Shown here piece after piece: positions 1 through 8,270 of a DNA stretch of 64,000 nucleotides (positions within the stretch are counted from its first letter, which is position 1; each line of letters begins with the position of its first letter). The translations under genes were made by a program, and so were the position numbers. Under the pieces are notes generated by a model that saw only the letters and a list, made by a program, of their open reading frames with translations, was not told the origin of the DNA and did no database searches. This DNA comes from Morganella sibonii. GTDB taxonomy: Bacteria > Pseudomonadota > Gammaproteobacteria > Enterobacterales > Enterobacteriaceae. The stretch lies in NCBI RefSeq assembly GCF_040560245.1, contig NZ_JAKMWP010000001.1; one strand, given 5' to 3'.

Positions 1-1
1 A

Positions 2-568
2 TCACAGCGCATCACTCAGGAAGGCAGTTGGCAGCGTCAGACAGACCAGACAATCAGCGAATCGTCCATGCACCGGCAGGTAACCGCAGATTCTGAAAAA
101 CGGGAACTGGTCACCCGGGACACTACCATACAGGCAACGGATAAAACCGTTGTGCTCGGTACCGCCACATTACTGGCCGGAGCCGTGCAGCAGATAGCGG
201 ACGGCGATTACAGCATTGCCGCAAAAGGTAGCCTGGTCGGCAGTGTCGGTAAAAACATGGAACTGGCCATAACGGAAAATGCCACTCTCGAGATCGGGAA
301 AAAGTTGGTTGAGAAGATTGGCCAGATACGCCAGAGCCTTGCCGGGCAAAAACAGGAAATCATCGCGCCGATTGTCTGGATAGGCAGTCAGGAAATCAAC
401 GTGGCGCAGCTGATGTTAGACACACTCGACGTGGTAAAAGAACTGGCCGAACTCACCGCCGCACATACTCACGCCAACACCGGCACCCCGAACAACGCCG
501 CTGCCATTAGTGGCACCGCCAATAAATCGGACGGACTCAAGCAAAAATACAGCCCAGTGATTGGTTGA
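2..568 (+). CDS. VgrG/Rhs-Vgr family protein, C-terminal part (5' end outside window)
   Basis: The reading frame is open from the left edge of the window, so only the last 188 codons are seen; the ATG at 68 is probably internal. The segment carries the features I associate with the C-terminal tail of VgrG/Vgr proteins: a GSWQR turn near the edge, the ERxLVTRxxTxxATxxxxxLGTATLLAGA pattern, LVEKIGxIRQSLA, VAQLMLDTLD, and the ending HTHANTGTP...KYSPVIG. VgrG trimers tip the type VI secretion needle and resemble phage tail spikes. The family is inferred from recalled sequence patterns. No effector or immunity gene follows it; a terminator lies about 60 bp downstream. It may belong to a prophage or T6SS island ending near the tRNA gene. 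Confidence 0.7.
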   Translation, partial: SQRITQEGSWQRQTDQTISESSMHRQVTADSEKRELVTRDTTIQATDKTVVLGTATLLAGAVQQIADGDYSIAAKGSLVGSVGKNMELAITENATLEIGKKLVEKIGQIRQSLAGQKQEIIAPIVWIGSQEINVAQLMLDTLDVVKELAELTAAHTHANTGTPNNAAAISGTANKSDGLKQKYSPVIG

Positions 569-629
569 GGTTTAACCGGAACTGAAATAAAATAACCAGT
601 GTTAGTTTGAGAGTGCCGATATTAAAAAA

Positions 630-661
630 AGCCCCAGCTTCACCAGCTCGGGGCTTTTTTT
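630..661 (+). terminator. Rho-independent terminator after the VgrG-like gene
   Basis: GCCCC-AGCT pairs with AGCT-c-GGGGC (one bulged C), followed by a run of seven T. It lies about 60 bp after the stop of the VgrG-like gene on the same strand. Confidence 0.75.
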
Positions 662-1206
662 GTGCCTGCAATATAACCGCACCAGAGCCACCACACGCCA
701 CGCAACACACGAGAACACAAACCGCTACCCACAAAAGAGATCACCCGGGCACACTGCGCCAGACGCGCAGAAACCGCACGAAGTAATCCATCCGACCACG
801 TAAAACGCACTACACCGCACCCGCCTGCGGTTTTTGGATCAGAAAATTATTTCAGTTTTAAAATTCTTCAAACCAATACGCCAGACCGCGCCACTGCTGG
901 GGAGTTGCAGATATCCCGCAACTGAAATCTGTGAAAGGTTTTTCAGTTTTTTTCAGTCAGAAGATCTAAAAAAGGATCGTGATAAAAAATCAACGCATTG
1001 AAATGAAAGGGAATATTCTATTTTACGTGAGGAAGAAAAGATCACCACAAACGCCGCAGAATTACAAAAAGCCAGGAACGGCGCGGCGTTGCGGGATTTG
1101 GAAAACTGAAATCATTTGTAGTCGGGGGAAGGTGTAACTGACTGATAGAAAAGGGTAGGTAAAAAAATCTCTGCTGCCATTTTGCTGCCATCGGCTCGCA
1201 GATGTA
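662..1206. other. Gene-free stretch at presumed island edge
   Basis: No reading frame here looks like a real protein. The only pattern noted is a pair of TGCTGCCAT direct repeats at 1172-1180 and 1183-1191, 11 bp apart, about 70 bp from the 3' end of the tRNA gene. Short direct repeats beside a tRNA 3' end are common at sites of tyrosine-integrase elements, but no integrase is visible and the second att copy would lie outside the window. Confidence 0.4.
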
Positions 1207-1233
1207 AAAAAGCCACCCTGTGAAGAGTGGCTT
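1207..1233 (-). terminator. Terminator of tRNA-Ile(CAU)
   Basis: On the minus strand AAGCCAC pairs with GTGGCTT and is followed by a T run. It sits about 25 bp downstream of the tRNA 3' end. Confidence 0.75.
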
Positions 1234-1259
1234 AATACACTGATAAATCAGTAAAAATT

Positions 1260-1336
1260 TGGTGGCCCCTACTGGACTTGAACCAGTGACCAAGCGATTA
1301 TGAGTCGCGTGCTCTAACCAACTGAGCTAAGGGGCC
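1260..1336 (-). tRNA. ileX: tRNA-Ile (CAU anticodon, ileX type)
   Basis: The minus strand folds as a full cloverleaf: acceptor stem GGCCCCT/AGGGGCC, D arm beginning TTAGCTCAGTTGG, anticodon loop CTCATAA with anticodon CAT, T arm GGTTCAAGTCC, and an encoded CCA end. It is 77 nt long. The sequence matches the minor isoleucine tRNA whose CAU anticodon is modified to lysidine-AU to read AUA codons, not tRNA-Met. In E. coli ileX is also close to rpoD, which supports the call. Its 3' end faces the VgrG-like gene, making it a plausible integration site. Confidence 0.95.
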
Positions 1337-1348
1337 GAAGTGGGTAAG

Positions 1349-1377
1349 ATTATACTGCCTGTTTTTGGCGGGGTCTA
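1349..1377 (-). promoter_or_regulatory. Sigma-70 promoter of the tRNA gene
   Basis: A perfect -10 TATAAT (complement at 1349-1354) with a TAGACC -35 (complement at 1372-1377), 17 bp apart, 12 bp upstream of the tRNA. Confidence 0.7.
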
Positions 1378-1488
1378 GCGTTTCTTGTCTATCTGACTGT
1401 TTTATGAGCGGAATATTGCCTGCGGAAAATGATTGGTGAACAGCAATTGCGTAAATCAATGGCTGGTTGTCCGCCGGTGATGGTGCAT

Positions 1489-1514
1489 AAAAAAAGGCGC
1501 CGTTAAACGGCGCC
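1489..1514 (-). terminator. Terminator of the rpsU-dnaG-rpoD operon
   Basis: GGCGCCGT/ACGGCGCC stem with a three-base loop, followed on the minus strand by seven T. It lies just after the rpoD stop. Confidence 0.9.
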
Positions 1515-1540
1515 TGATAATGCTCTGATCCTGAAGCGGA

Positions 1541-3394
1541 TTATTCGTCCAGGAAGCTGCGTAACACTTCAGAACGGCTCGGGTGGCGCAGTTTGCGCAG
1601 TGCCTTCGCTTCGATCTGACGGATACGTTCGCGGGTAACGTCAAACTGTTTGCCCACTTCTTCCAGCGTGTGATCAGTATTCATATCAATACCGAAACGC
1701 ATACGCAGCACTTTCGCTTCACGCGGGGTCAGCCCGGCCAGTACTTCATGAGTCGCGGAACGCAGGCTCTCTGAAGTCGCTGAATCCAGCGGCAGCTCGA
1801 GGGTGGTGTCCTCGATGAAATCCCCTAAGTGCGAATCTTCATCATCACCAATCGGTGTTTCCATTGAGATTGGCTCTTTGGCGATTTTCAGCACTTTGCG
1901 GATCTTATCTTCCGGCATCAGCATCCGCTCTGCCAGTTCTTCCGGTGACGGCTCACGGCCCATCTCCTGAAGCATCTGACGGGAGATACGGTTGAGTTTG
2001 TTGATAGTCTCAATCATATGCACCGGGATACGGATAGTACGTGCCTGGTCCGCGATAGAGCGGGTAATGGCCTGGCGAATCCACCAGGTGGCATAGGTTG
2101 AGAACTTATAACCACGACGGTATTCAAATTTATCAACCGCTTTCATCAGACCGATGTTACCTTCCTGAATCAGATCCAGGAACTGCAGGCCACGGTTGGT
2201 GTATTTTTTCGCGATAGAGATAACCAGACGTAAGTTCGCCTCAACCATCTCTTTTTTCGCACGGCGGGCTTTTGCTTCACCGATAGACATGCGGCGGTTA
2301 ATATCTTTGACCTGTTCAATGGTCAGGCCGGTTTCTTCTTCAATCTGGCGCAAACGTTGCAGGCTGCGTTCAATTTCTTCCGCCATATCCTGCAGTTTTT
2401 CAGACCACGGTTTGTTCATCGCGACAGCAGCAGTAAACCAGGAATCACTGGTTTCATTGCCGGTGAACAGGGTGATGAAGTTTTTCTTCGGCATTTTGCT
2501 CTGCTCAACGCAGAGTTTCATGATATAGCGTTCCTGCTGACGGACACGATCCATCATTTCACGCATGTTGTTGACCAGGTGGTCAAACTGCTTCGGAACT
2601 AAACGGAACTCTTTGAAAACTTCAGAGAGCTGCTGAATTTCCGCATTGGTGCTCGGGTGGTCGCGGCCGTGAATTTTAATCTGATGACGCGCTTTTTCAT
2701 GCTGCACACGCAGCGCTTCGAATTTCTGACGAGCCAGTTCAGGATCGATGCTGTTATCGTCATCGCTGTCACTGTCATCCTCTTCTTCTTCTTCGTCTTC
2801 GTCGTCATCATCTTTATTTAATTCTTCAGCCGGCAGCTCAGAACCGATGTTGGTTGCGGTTGGTGCCAGATCTTCTTCCGCGTTCGGGTCAACGAAGCCG
2901 GTAATCAGGTCAGAAAGACGGACTTCGCCCGCTTCAACGCGGTCGTACTGATCGAGTAAATACGTGATTGCCTCAGGATATTCAGCAACGGAACACTGAA
3001 CCTGATTGATGCCATCTTCGATGCGCTTGGCAATGTCAATTTCGCCTTCGCGGGTCAACAGTTCTACCGTCCCCATCTCACGCATATACATGCGCACAGG
3101 GTCAGTGGTCCGGCCAATTTCCGATTCTACACTTGAGAGGACTTGTGCTGCAGCTTCGGCTGCATCATCATCGGTGTCTGTTGAATTCTCTGCCAGCATC
3201 AGATCATCAGCATCAGGTGCTTCTTCCATTACCTGAATGCCCATGTCATTGATCATCTGGATAATATCTTCGATCTGATCAGAATCGACGATATCTTCAG
3301 GCAGATGGTCATTGACTTCAGCATAGGTCAGATAGCCTTGCTCCTTACCACGGGTGACAAGAAGTTTCAGCTGTGACTGCGGGTTTTGCTCCAT
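1541..3394 (-). CDS. rpoD: RNA polymerase primary sigma factor sigma-70
   Basis: A 617-residue housekeeping sigma factor that gives core RNA polymerase promoter specificity. The start is the ATG at 3394 (MEQNPQ), as in E. coli RpoD (613 aa); an in-frame TTG at 3442 would add 16 unconserved residues. Visible in order: region 1.1, region 1.2 (about 95-130), a non-conserved region with a strongly acidic run (about 195-225), region 2 with the core-binding and -10 recognition segment (NLRLVISIAKKY to the WWIRQAI motif, about 385-445), region 3, and region 4 with the -35 helix-turn-helix (TLEEVGKQFDVTRERIRQIE). It is the last gene of the rpsU-dnaG-rpoD operon, 184 bp after dnaG, a gap that may hold processing or internal promoter sites. 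Confidence 0.98.
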   Translation of the reverse strand: MEQNPQSQLKLLVTRGKEQGYLTYAEVNDHLPEDIVDSDQIEDIIQMINDMGIQVMEEAPDADDLMLAENSTDTDDDAAEAAAQVLSSVESEIGRTTDPVRMYMREMGTVELLTREGEIDIAKRIEDGINQVQCSVAEYPEAITYLLDQYDRVEAGEVRLSDLITGFVDPNAEEDLAPTATNIGSELPAEELNKDDDDEDEEEEEDDSDSDDDNSIDPELARQKFEALRVQHEKARHQIKIHGRDHPSTNAEIQQLSEVFKEFRLVPKQFDHLVNNMREMMDRVRQQERYIMKLCVEQSKMPKKNFITLFTGNETSDSWFTAAVAMNKPWSEKLQDMAEEIERSLQRLRQIEEETGLTIEQVKDINRRMSIGEAKARRAKKEMVEANLRLVISIAKKYTNRGLQFLDLIQEGNIGLMKAVDKFEYRRGYKFSTYATWWIRQAITRSIADQARTIRIPVHMIETINKLNRISRQMLQEMGREPSPEELAERMLMPEDKIRKVLKIAKEPISMETPIGDDEDSHLGDFIEDTTLELPLDSATSESLRSATHEVLAGLTPREAKVLRMRFGIDMNTDHTLEEVGKQFDVTRERIRQIEAKALRKLRHPSRSEVLRSFLDE

Positions 3395-3578
3395 AAGACG
3401 GTATCCACACTTCTGAGTATTTAGGTTTGTGTTGGTCGGCAAAACAACTTAGCCAGCAACAATAACAATCAAGGATTTCTTTTCTTCGGCCATGAACCTT
3501 GGTGACATGGCATGCAGGGCTGTTCCTGCTGTCTGCGGCACTTAAGCCGTTATATTCATCATAGTTTAATAATAATAC

Positions 3579-5315
3579 TTATTGCCGGACCCGCACGAGA
3601 AGACTCACTTCATTGCGCTCTTCAGGGGTCAGACCTTCTGTCCGCTCTTTGGCGATCAGGAAGTTAAATCTCTCATTGAGAGCAGATACCACCAGATGAT
3701 TTAAGGCATCTTTGAAGGTTTTTTCTGCGATCTCATCTATCTCTATATCGTTCCATCCGGCCAGTTTTTCAAGCTGCGGCGCTAATTTATTATCACGGTA
3801 GTGTTCCAGTAACTGACCGGTGGTCAGCCCCGGGTGTGATAAACAGGTATCAATCAGCTCCCTGAATAATGCAAAACCGGCAATACGGCTGGTATCAATG
3901 GATTCCAGCGGCGGCACTAATTGTGCAAACTGCGGATTCTGTACCAGCAGCGCTATCAGTATCCGCATGGTGGTCGGTTTCAGTTTCGGTGCCTGATAAC
4001 CGGGACTGCTTTCACTCTGGCGGATGGCCTGTTTGAGCTGCGCGATATCCGGTAACCCGAGTAAATTACCCAGTTCCTGCAATAAAAACGCCTGCTGTGC
4101 TTCACCCGGAACGCGGCTTATCAGCGGCATTGCCAGGGCATTCAGTTTGCTGCGCCCCTCCGGGGTGCTCATATCCACCTGACGCAGCAGGGTATCGAAC
4201 AGAAACTGAGACAGACTGTGTGCCTCATTCTGCCGCTGCTCAAAGGCTTCACGGCCTTCGCGGCGTACCAGTGAATCCGGGTCATCGCCGTCCGGTAAAA
4301 ACATAAAACGAAGCTGCCGCCCGTCATTGAGATGGGGAAGGGCAGTTTCGAGTGCCCGCCAGGCGGCTTCGCGTCCGGCGCGGTCTCCGTCATAACAACA
4401 AATTATGGTATCAGATGTCCGATAGAGCAACTGTATGTGCTCTGCCGTTGTCGATGTCCCGAGCGAGGCCACCGCATAATCAATACCGAACTGTGCCAGG
4501 GCAACCACATCCATATAGCCCTCGACCACAAGGATGCGGGACAATTCGCGGTTTTCCTGCTGTGCTTCATACAGTCCGAATAACTGACGGCCCTTATGAA
4601 AAATATCGGTTTCCGGTGAGTTCAGGTATTTCGGCATCGCATCATCAAGGACACGTCCGCCGAAAGCAATTACCCGTCCGCGCCGGTCACGGATAGGAAA
4701 CATCACGCGTTCACGGAAGCGGTCATAGCAGCGGCCGTTATCATTGACCACTAACATGCCGGCATCCAGTAACTGCTGACGATCATCCTCGCTGCGGGCA
4801 AAGCGTTTGAGGACGTTGTCCCATCCTGCGGGGGCATAGCCGATAGCAAACCGGCTGATAATGTCCTGACTCAGACCCCTGCGGTTCAGGTATTCACGGG
4901 CATGCACGGCGTTATCCGCCTGTAATGCATGGCGGTAAAAGCTGTCCAGTTTTTCCATCAGCTGATACAGATTCTGGCGCTGATGTTTTTCTATCTGGCT
5001 GCTGCCGCTTCCGGTTTCATAAGGAACATCCAGCCCGTGCATTGCTGCTAATTCTTCGATCGCCTCGACAAACTCGAGCCGGTCATAATTAATTAAAAAA
5101 TCAATAGCATTGCCGTGGGCACCACAGCCGAAGCAGTGGTAAAACTGTTTATCGCTGCTGACTGTAAAAGAGGGAGTTTTTTCGTTGTGGAAAGGACAAC
5201 ACGCCTGGTGATTTTTACCGTGTTTTTTCAGCGGCACCCTGACATCGATAAGATCGATGATATCGGTTCTCGCTAATAAGTCGTTGATAAATGTGCGTGG
5301 AATGCGCCCGGCCAT
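3579..5315 (-). CDS. dnaG: DNA primase
   Basis: Synthesises RNA primers on the lagging strand in concert with DnaB helicase. The protein is 578 aa starting at MAGRIP; an upstream in-frame start would add 24 unconserved residues. The CHC2 zinc-binding site is intact (C40, H43, C61, C64). The TOPRIM catalytic domain follows, with its VVEGYMDV glutamate and the CYDGDRAG acidic pair. The C-terminal DnaB-binding domain is present but more divergent from E. coli. It is the middle gene of the operon, 111 bp after rpsU; a GC-rich hairpin lies in that gap. Confidence 0.98.
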   Translation of the reverse strand: MAGRIPRTFINDLLARTDIIDLIDVRVPLKKHGKNHQACCPFHNEKTPSFTVSSDKQFYHCFGCGAHGNAIDFLINYDRLEFVEAIEELAAMHGLDVPYETGSGSSQIEKHQRQNLYQLMEKLDSFYRHALQADNAVHAREYLNRRGLSQDIISRFAIGYAPAGWDNVLKRFARSEDDRQQLLDAGMLVVNDNGRCYDRFRERVMFPIRDRRGRVIAFGGRVLDDAMPKYLNSPETDIFHKGRQLFGLYEAQQENRELSRILVVEGYMDVVALAQFGIDYAVASLGTSTTAEHIQLLYRTSDTIICCYDGDRAGREAAWRALETALPHLNDGRQLRFMFLPDGDDPDSLVRREGREAFEQRQNEAHSLSQFLFDTLLRQVDMSTPEGRSKLNALAMPLISRVPGEAQQAFLLQELGNLLGLPDIAQLKQAIRQSESSPGYQAPKLKPTTMRILIALLVQNPQFAQLVPPLESIDTSRIAGFALFRELIDTCLSHPGLTTGQLLEHYRDNKLAPQLEKLAGWNDIEIDEIAEKTFKDALNHLVVSALNERFNFLIAKERTEGLTPEERNEVSLLVRVRQ

Positions 5316-5407
5316 AACCCCTTTTTCGCCTGTCTGATAACGATAATAAGCCGCGCTTCCTTCCGGAAACACGGCCATTAACTGCAACTACTGCGGTCTG
5401 ACTAAGT

Positions 5408-5422
5408 TGCGGCGCGGCCGCA
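5408..5422 (-). other. Intercistronic hairpin between rpsU and dnaG
   Basis: TGCGGC/GCCGCA stem with a three-base loop just after the rpsU stop, with no T run. In E. coli a partial terminator occupies this position and lowers dnaG expression relative to rpsU. A similar role here is inference. Confidence 0.45.
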
Positions 5423-5426
5423 GCGA

Positions 5427-5642
5427 TTAGTACAGACGAGTACGACGTGCGTTTTCGCGAGCCAGTTTCTTAGCATGACGCTTAACAGCAGATGCTTTAG
5501 CGCGTTTACGTACAGTCGTTGGTTTTTCATAAAACTCACGACGACGTACTTCTGCTAATACGCCTGCTTTTTCGCAGGAACGTTTGAAACGACGCAGTGC
5601 AACGTCAAATGGCTCGTTTTCACGTACTTTAATTACCGGCAT
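5427..5642 (-). CDS. rpsU: 30S ribosomal protein S21
   Basis: A 71-residue, very basic protein identical in layout to E. coli S21 (MPVIKVREN start, RRTRLY end). It is needed for initiation on the 30S subunit. It is the first gene of the operon that goes on to primase and sigma-70, linking translation, replication and transcription. The leader contains a small palindrome (5672-5688), and the promoter and DnaA-box region lies upstream. Confidence 0.98.
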   Translation of the reverse strand: MPVIKVRENEPFDVALRRFKRSCEKAGVLAEVRRREFYEKPTTVRKRAKASAVKRHAKKLARENARRTRLY

Positions 5643-5671
5643 GTGCCTCTCACCTCAATAAATAGGTCTGT

Positions 5672-5688
5672 ACTGGCGTTATGCCAGT
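5672..5688 (-). other. Stem-loop in the rpsU leader
   Basis: ACTGGC/GCCAGT arms around a five-base loop, about 30 bp before the rpsU start. It resembles a LexA core, but the spacing between CTG and CAG is 9 rather than 10, so it is better read as an RNA hairpin. Confidence 0.4.
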
Positions 5689-5742
5689 TGTCTTTAAAAT
5701 GGTGCGGAATTTTACTTCAATGTGACCCACGTTGTAAAGTGC

Positions 5743-5928
5743 TGTGGATAATCAGACAGAGAAATACCCCGGATTTGGTCCGGTGTTACCGCCGGGACCG
5801 GATCCGCACACCCGACAGGGGTTTTACAGAGGGTGGAGATTATAGCGGATACGCGGCGATTTGTCAGCAAGATAAATCCGCCGTGCAGGGGAAAAGTATG
5901 TGGATAACTGTGTTCATCCTGTGAATAA
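5743..5928 (-). promoter_or_regulatory. Three DnaA-box 9-mers around the rpsU promoter
   Basis: On the minus strand there are two perfect TTATCCACA boxes (complements at 5743-5751 and 5899-5907) and one TTATTCACA (5920-5928). All fit TTATNCACA and share one orientation; the last two start 21 bp apart, about two helical turns. They flank the -35/-10 pair at 5839-5867. Confidence 0.6.
5839..5867 (-). promoter_or_regulatory. Sigma-70 promoter of rpsU-dnaG-rpoD
   Basis: CTGACA (-35, complement at 5862-5867), 17-bp spacer, perfect TATAAT (-10, complement at 5839-5844), about 190 bp before rpsU. Additional promoters are likely, as in E. coli. Confidence 0.7.
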
Positions 5929-5983
5929 GCGGTTTCCGGTGAATAAAAAGACGGCAAAAAAGTTCCGTATTTCACCTTAATAC

Positions 5984-6012
5984 CTGTCAGCACGCCATTA
6001 TGGTGATACACT
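5984..6012 (+). promoter_or_regulatory. Promoter of tsaD
   Basis: CTGTCA (5984-5989), 17-bp spacer, TACACT (6007-6012) preceded by an extended -10 TG. It lies about 80 bp before the tsaD start. Confidence 0.5.
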
Positions 6013-6091
6013 AATCTCTTTGCGGAGACGGATGTGCTTCCTGCTGTCCGCCGCCAGTCCCGTCAGTTTTTGTTCCAGCGAGTTAAGTCCC

Positions 6092-7111
6092 ATGCGAGTG
6101 TTAGGCATTGAAACGTCCTGCGATGAAACCGGAATCGCAATTTATGATGATGAGGCCGGTTTGCTGGCTAATCAGTTATACAGTCAGATTAAAGTCCACG
6201 CGGATTACGGCGGCGTGGTGCCGGAACTGGCATCCCGTGACCATATCCGGAAAACGGTGCCGCTGATTCAGGCCGCACTGAAAGAAGCCGGTCTGACGGC
6301 ACAGGATATTGATGCGGTGGCCTATACCGCAGGACCGGGGCTGGTCGGGGCGCTGATGGTCGGGGCAACAGTCGGTCGTGCACTGGCGTTTTCATGGGGG
6401 GTCCCGGCAGTACCGGTTCACCATATGGAAGGCCATCTGCTGGCACCGATGCTGGAAGAACATCAGCCGGAGTTTCCGTTTGTCGCGCTGCTGGTATCCG
6501 GCGGCCACACGCAGTTAATCAGCGTAACCGGTATCGGTGAATACACGCTGCTGGGTGAGTCTATCGATGACGCAGCCGGGGAAGCCTTTGATAAAACAGC
6601 TAAATTACTGGGGCTGGATTATCCGGGCGGGCCTGCACTGTCACGTATGGCATCTCAGGGCACGCCGGGGCGCTTTACGTTCCCGCGTCCGATGACGGAT
6701 CGTCCGGGGCTGGATTTCAGCTTCTCCGGGCTGAAAACCTTTGCTGCCAATACGATTCGTCAGAATGATGATTCAGACCAGACCAAAGCGGATATTGCCC
6801 GTGCTTTTGAAGACGCGGTGGTGGATACGCTGGTGATCAAATGCAAACGCGCGCTGGAGCAGACCGGTTTCAAACGGCTGGTAATGGCAGGCGGAGTGAG
6901 TGCAAACCGCACATTGCGCGAACGTATGGCGCAGACACTGCAAAAACTGGGCGGAGAAGCGTTCTATGCCCGTCCTGAGCTGTGCACGGATAACGGCGCG
7001 ATGATTGCGCTGGCCGGAATGATCCGCTTTAAAGGCGGGATGCGCAGTGAATTAGGCGTGACTGTCCGCCCGCGCTGGCCGCTGGCTGAGTTACCCCCGC
7101 TGGATAAATAA
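6092..7111 (+). CDS. tsaD: tRNA N6-threonylcarbamoyladenosine transferase catalytic subunit
   Basis: Transfers the threonylcarbamoyl group to A37 of ANN-decoding tRNAs, working with TsaB, TsaE and TsaC. At 339 aa from MRVLGIETSCDETG it matches E. coli TsaD (337 aa); the longer frame from 6020 adds 24 unconserved residues. The ASKHA fold is recognisable. The metal-binding HHMEGH motif, the SGGHTQL motif and the GVSANRTLR nucleotide-binding segment are all present. It is divergent from rpsU, as in E. coli, and stands alone with its own terminator. Confidence 0.97.
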   Translation: MRVLGIETSCDETGIAIYDDEAGLLANQLYSQIKVHADYGGVVPELASRDHIRKTVPLIQAALKEAGLTAQDIDAVAYTAGPGLVGALMVGATVGRALAFSWGVPAVPVHHMEGHLLAPMLEEHQPEFPFVALLVSGGHTQLISVTGIGEYTLLGESIDDAAGEAFDKTAKLLGLDYPGGPALSRMASQGTPGRFTFPRPMTDRPGLDFSFSGLKTFAANTIRQNDDSDQTKADIARAFEDAVVDTLVIKCKRALEQTGFKRLVMAGGVSANRTLRERMAQTLQKLGGEAFYARPELCTDNGAMIALAGMIRFKGGMRSELGVTVRPRWPLAELPPLDK

Positions 7112-7122
7112 TCTCCGGACAC

Positions 7123-7149
7123 AAAAAAAGGCGCTGATGCGCCTTTTTT
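7123..7149. terminator. Bidirectional terminator between tsaD and plsY
   Basis: A short GGCGC/GCGCC stem with a TGAT loop flanked by seven A on the left and a T run on the right. It can serve both converging genes; the plsY stop codon overlaps the T run. Confidence 0.85.
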
Positions 7150-7804
7150 AATCCTCTTTTTCCTGCTCTTTCGCTTCCTGGATTATCTCTTTATCCGTTT
7201 TGGCCCGCTTTTTCTTCAGCTTCTGCCAGATACGGCTTTCCTGTCCGCGCCACAGCCGCTGAATGTTGTCATGATGGCGGATAAGCACCAGGCAGGAGAG
7301 CATGGCGACCGGGAAGGTAAACTCCGGTTTGAACCACCAGACATAAAACGGTGCCACCAGGGCGCTGACAATCGCGCCTAATGATGAGTAACCGCTCAGC
7401 AGCACGGTCAGCAGCCAGGTTCCGGCGACCAGCCCGGTCAGATCCCAGCCGATGGCGGCGATCGACCCGAATGCGGTAGCCACGCCTTTTCCGCCTTTAA
7501 AGTGGAAAAATACCGGATAAATATGGCCTAAACAGGCAGCAATGGCGATAATACCGAGGTAAAAATACGGTATTTGCAGGAGGTAAGCGAGCCAGACCGG
7601 CAGCATACCCTTGAGAACGTCGCAGATAAGGACACCGGCAGCCGCCAGTTTGCCGCCGATCCGCAGCACATTGGTGGCCCCCGGGTTTCCGGAGCCGTGG
7701 TGACGCGGATCCGGCAGTCCCGCAAGACGACAGATCAGGATCGCACTGGAAACAGATCCCAGCAGATAAGCGAAGATGATCATACCAAGCGCGATTCCAC
7801 TCAT
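7148..7804 (-). CDS. plsY: Glycerol-3-phosphate acyltransferase PlsY
   Basis: An inner-membrane enzyme that transfers the acyl group from acyl-phosphate to glycerol-3-phosphate, the first step of phospholipid synthesis. It has 218 residues from MSGIALGM; 49 upstream in-frame residues are not conserved. Several hydrophobic segments are visible. The family motifs are present: GSGNPGATNVLR, GHIYPVFFxFKGGKGVATA, and a late RHHDNIQRL. The C-terminal tail is very lysine/glutamate rich and slightly longer than in E. coli (205 aa). It is divergent from folB. Confidence 0.96.
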   Translation of the reverse strand: MSGIALGMIIFAYLLGSVSSAILICRLAGLPDPRHHGSGNPGATNVLRIGGKLAAAGVLICDVLKGMLPVWLAYLLQIPYFYLGIIAIAACLGHIYPVFFHFKGGKGVATAFGSIAAIGWDLTGLVAGTWLLTVLLSGYSSLGAIVSALVAPFYVWWFKPEFTFPVAMLSCLVLIRHHDNIQRLWRGQESRIWQKLKKKRAKTDKEIIQEAKEQEKED

Positions 7805-7913
7805 GCCTTCCCTCCTGACAGACGGTAAATTATAGTTATCAGCCTCCATGGATAATACGCATATTTCATGGGAAGTGATATCCGATGAGCATAAAAAAAC
7901 GGGGTAATTGCGG

Positions 7914-8267
7914 ATGGATGTTGTTTTTATTAAGAAACTTGTTGTTTTCACAACGATTGGTGCTTACGACTGGGAAAAGGGTATTACGCAGAAATTAGTG
8001 CTCGATATCGAAATGCACTGGGATAACAAACGCGCATCAGAGAGTGATGATGTGGAACATTGTCTCGATTATGCCGGGGTCAGCACGGCGGTTCTGGATT
8101 ATGTGCAGACAAGACAGTTCGCACTGGTTGAACGTGTGGCGGAAGAAGTGGCGTCATTATTGCTGACACAATTCGCAACCCCGTGGGTACGTATCCGCGT
8201 GGCCAAGCCGGGAGCGGTGGCACAGGCGGAAGAAGTGGGTGTCATGATTGAACGAAGTGCGGGCTGA
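7914..8267 (+). CDS. folB: Dihydroneopterin aldolase
   Basis: Converts 7,8-dihydroneopterin to 6-hydroxymethyl-dihydropterin and glycolaldehyde in folate synthesis. At 117 aa from MDVVFIKK it aligns with E. coli FolB along its length. The pattern TTIGxYDWE, the SDDVxxCLxYA segment and the VERVAEEVA and KPGAVA motifs are visible. A TTG two codons upstream could also start it. It is divergent from plsY and in the same direction as uppP, from which it is separated by the probable Pho-box region. Confidence 0.95.
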   Translation: MDVVFIKKLVVFTTIGAYDWEKGITQKLVLDIEMHWDNKRASESDDVEHCLDYAGVSTAVLDYVQTRQFALVERVAEEVASLLLTQFATPWVRIRVAKPGAVAQAEEVGVMIERSAG

Positions 8268-8270
8268 TGT

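Noticed and set aside
1042..1293. Minus-strand frame ending in the tRNA gene
   Set aside because: It begins inside the tRNA antisense region and has no recognisable protein features; tRNA genes commonly give such spurious frames.
2748..2951. Serine-rich plus-strand frame opposite rpoD
   Set aside because: It mirrors the acidic Asp/Glu run of sigma-70; low-complexity antisense frame without a ribosome site.
5672..5688. LexA-box-like palindrome in the rpsU leader
   Set aside because: CTG and CAG are separated by 9 bases, not the 10 of a LexA site, and it lies downstream of the likely transcription start.
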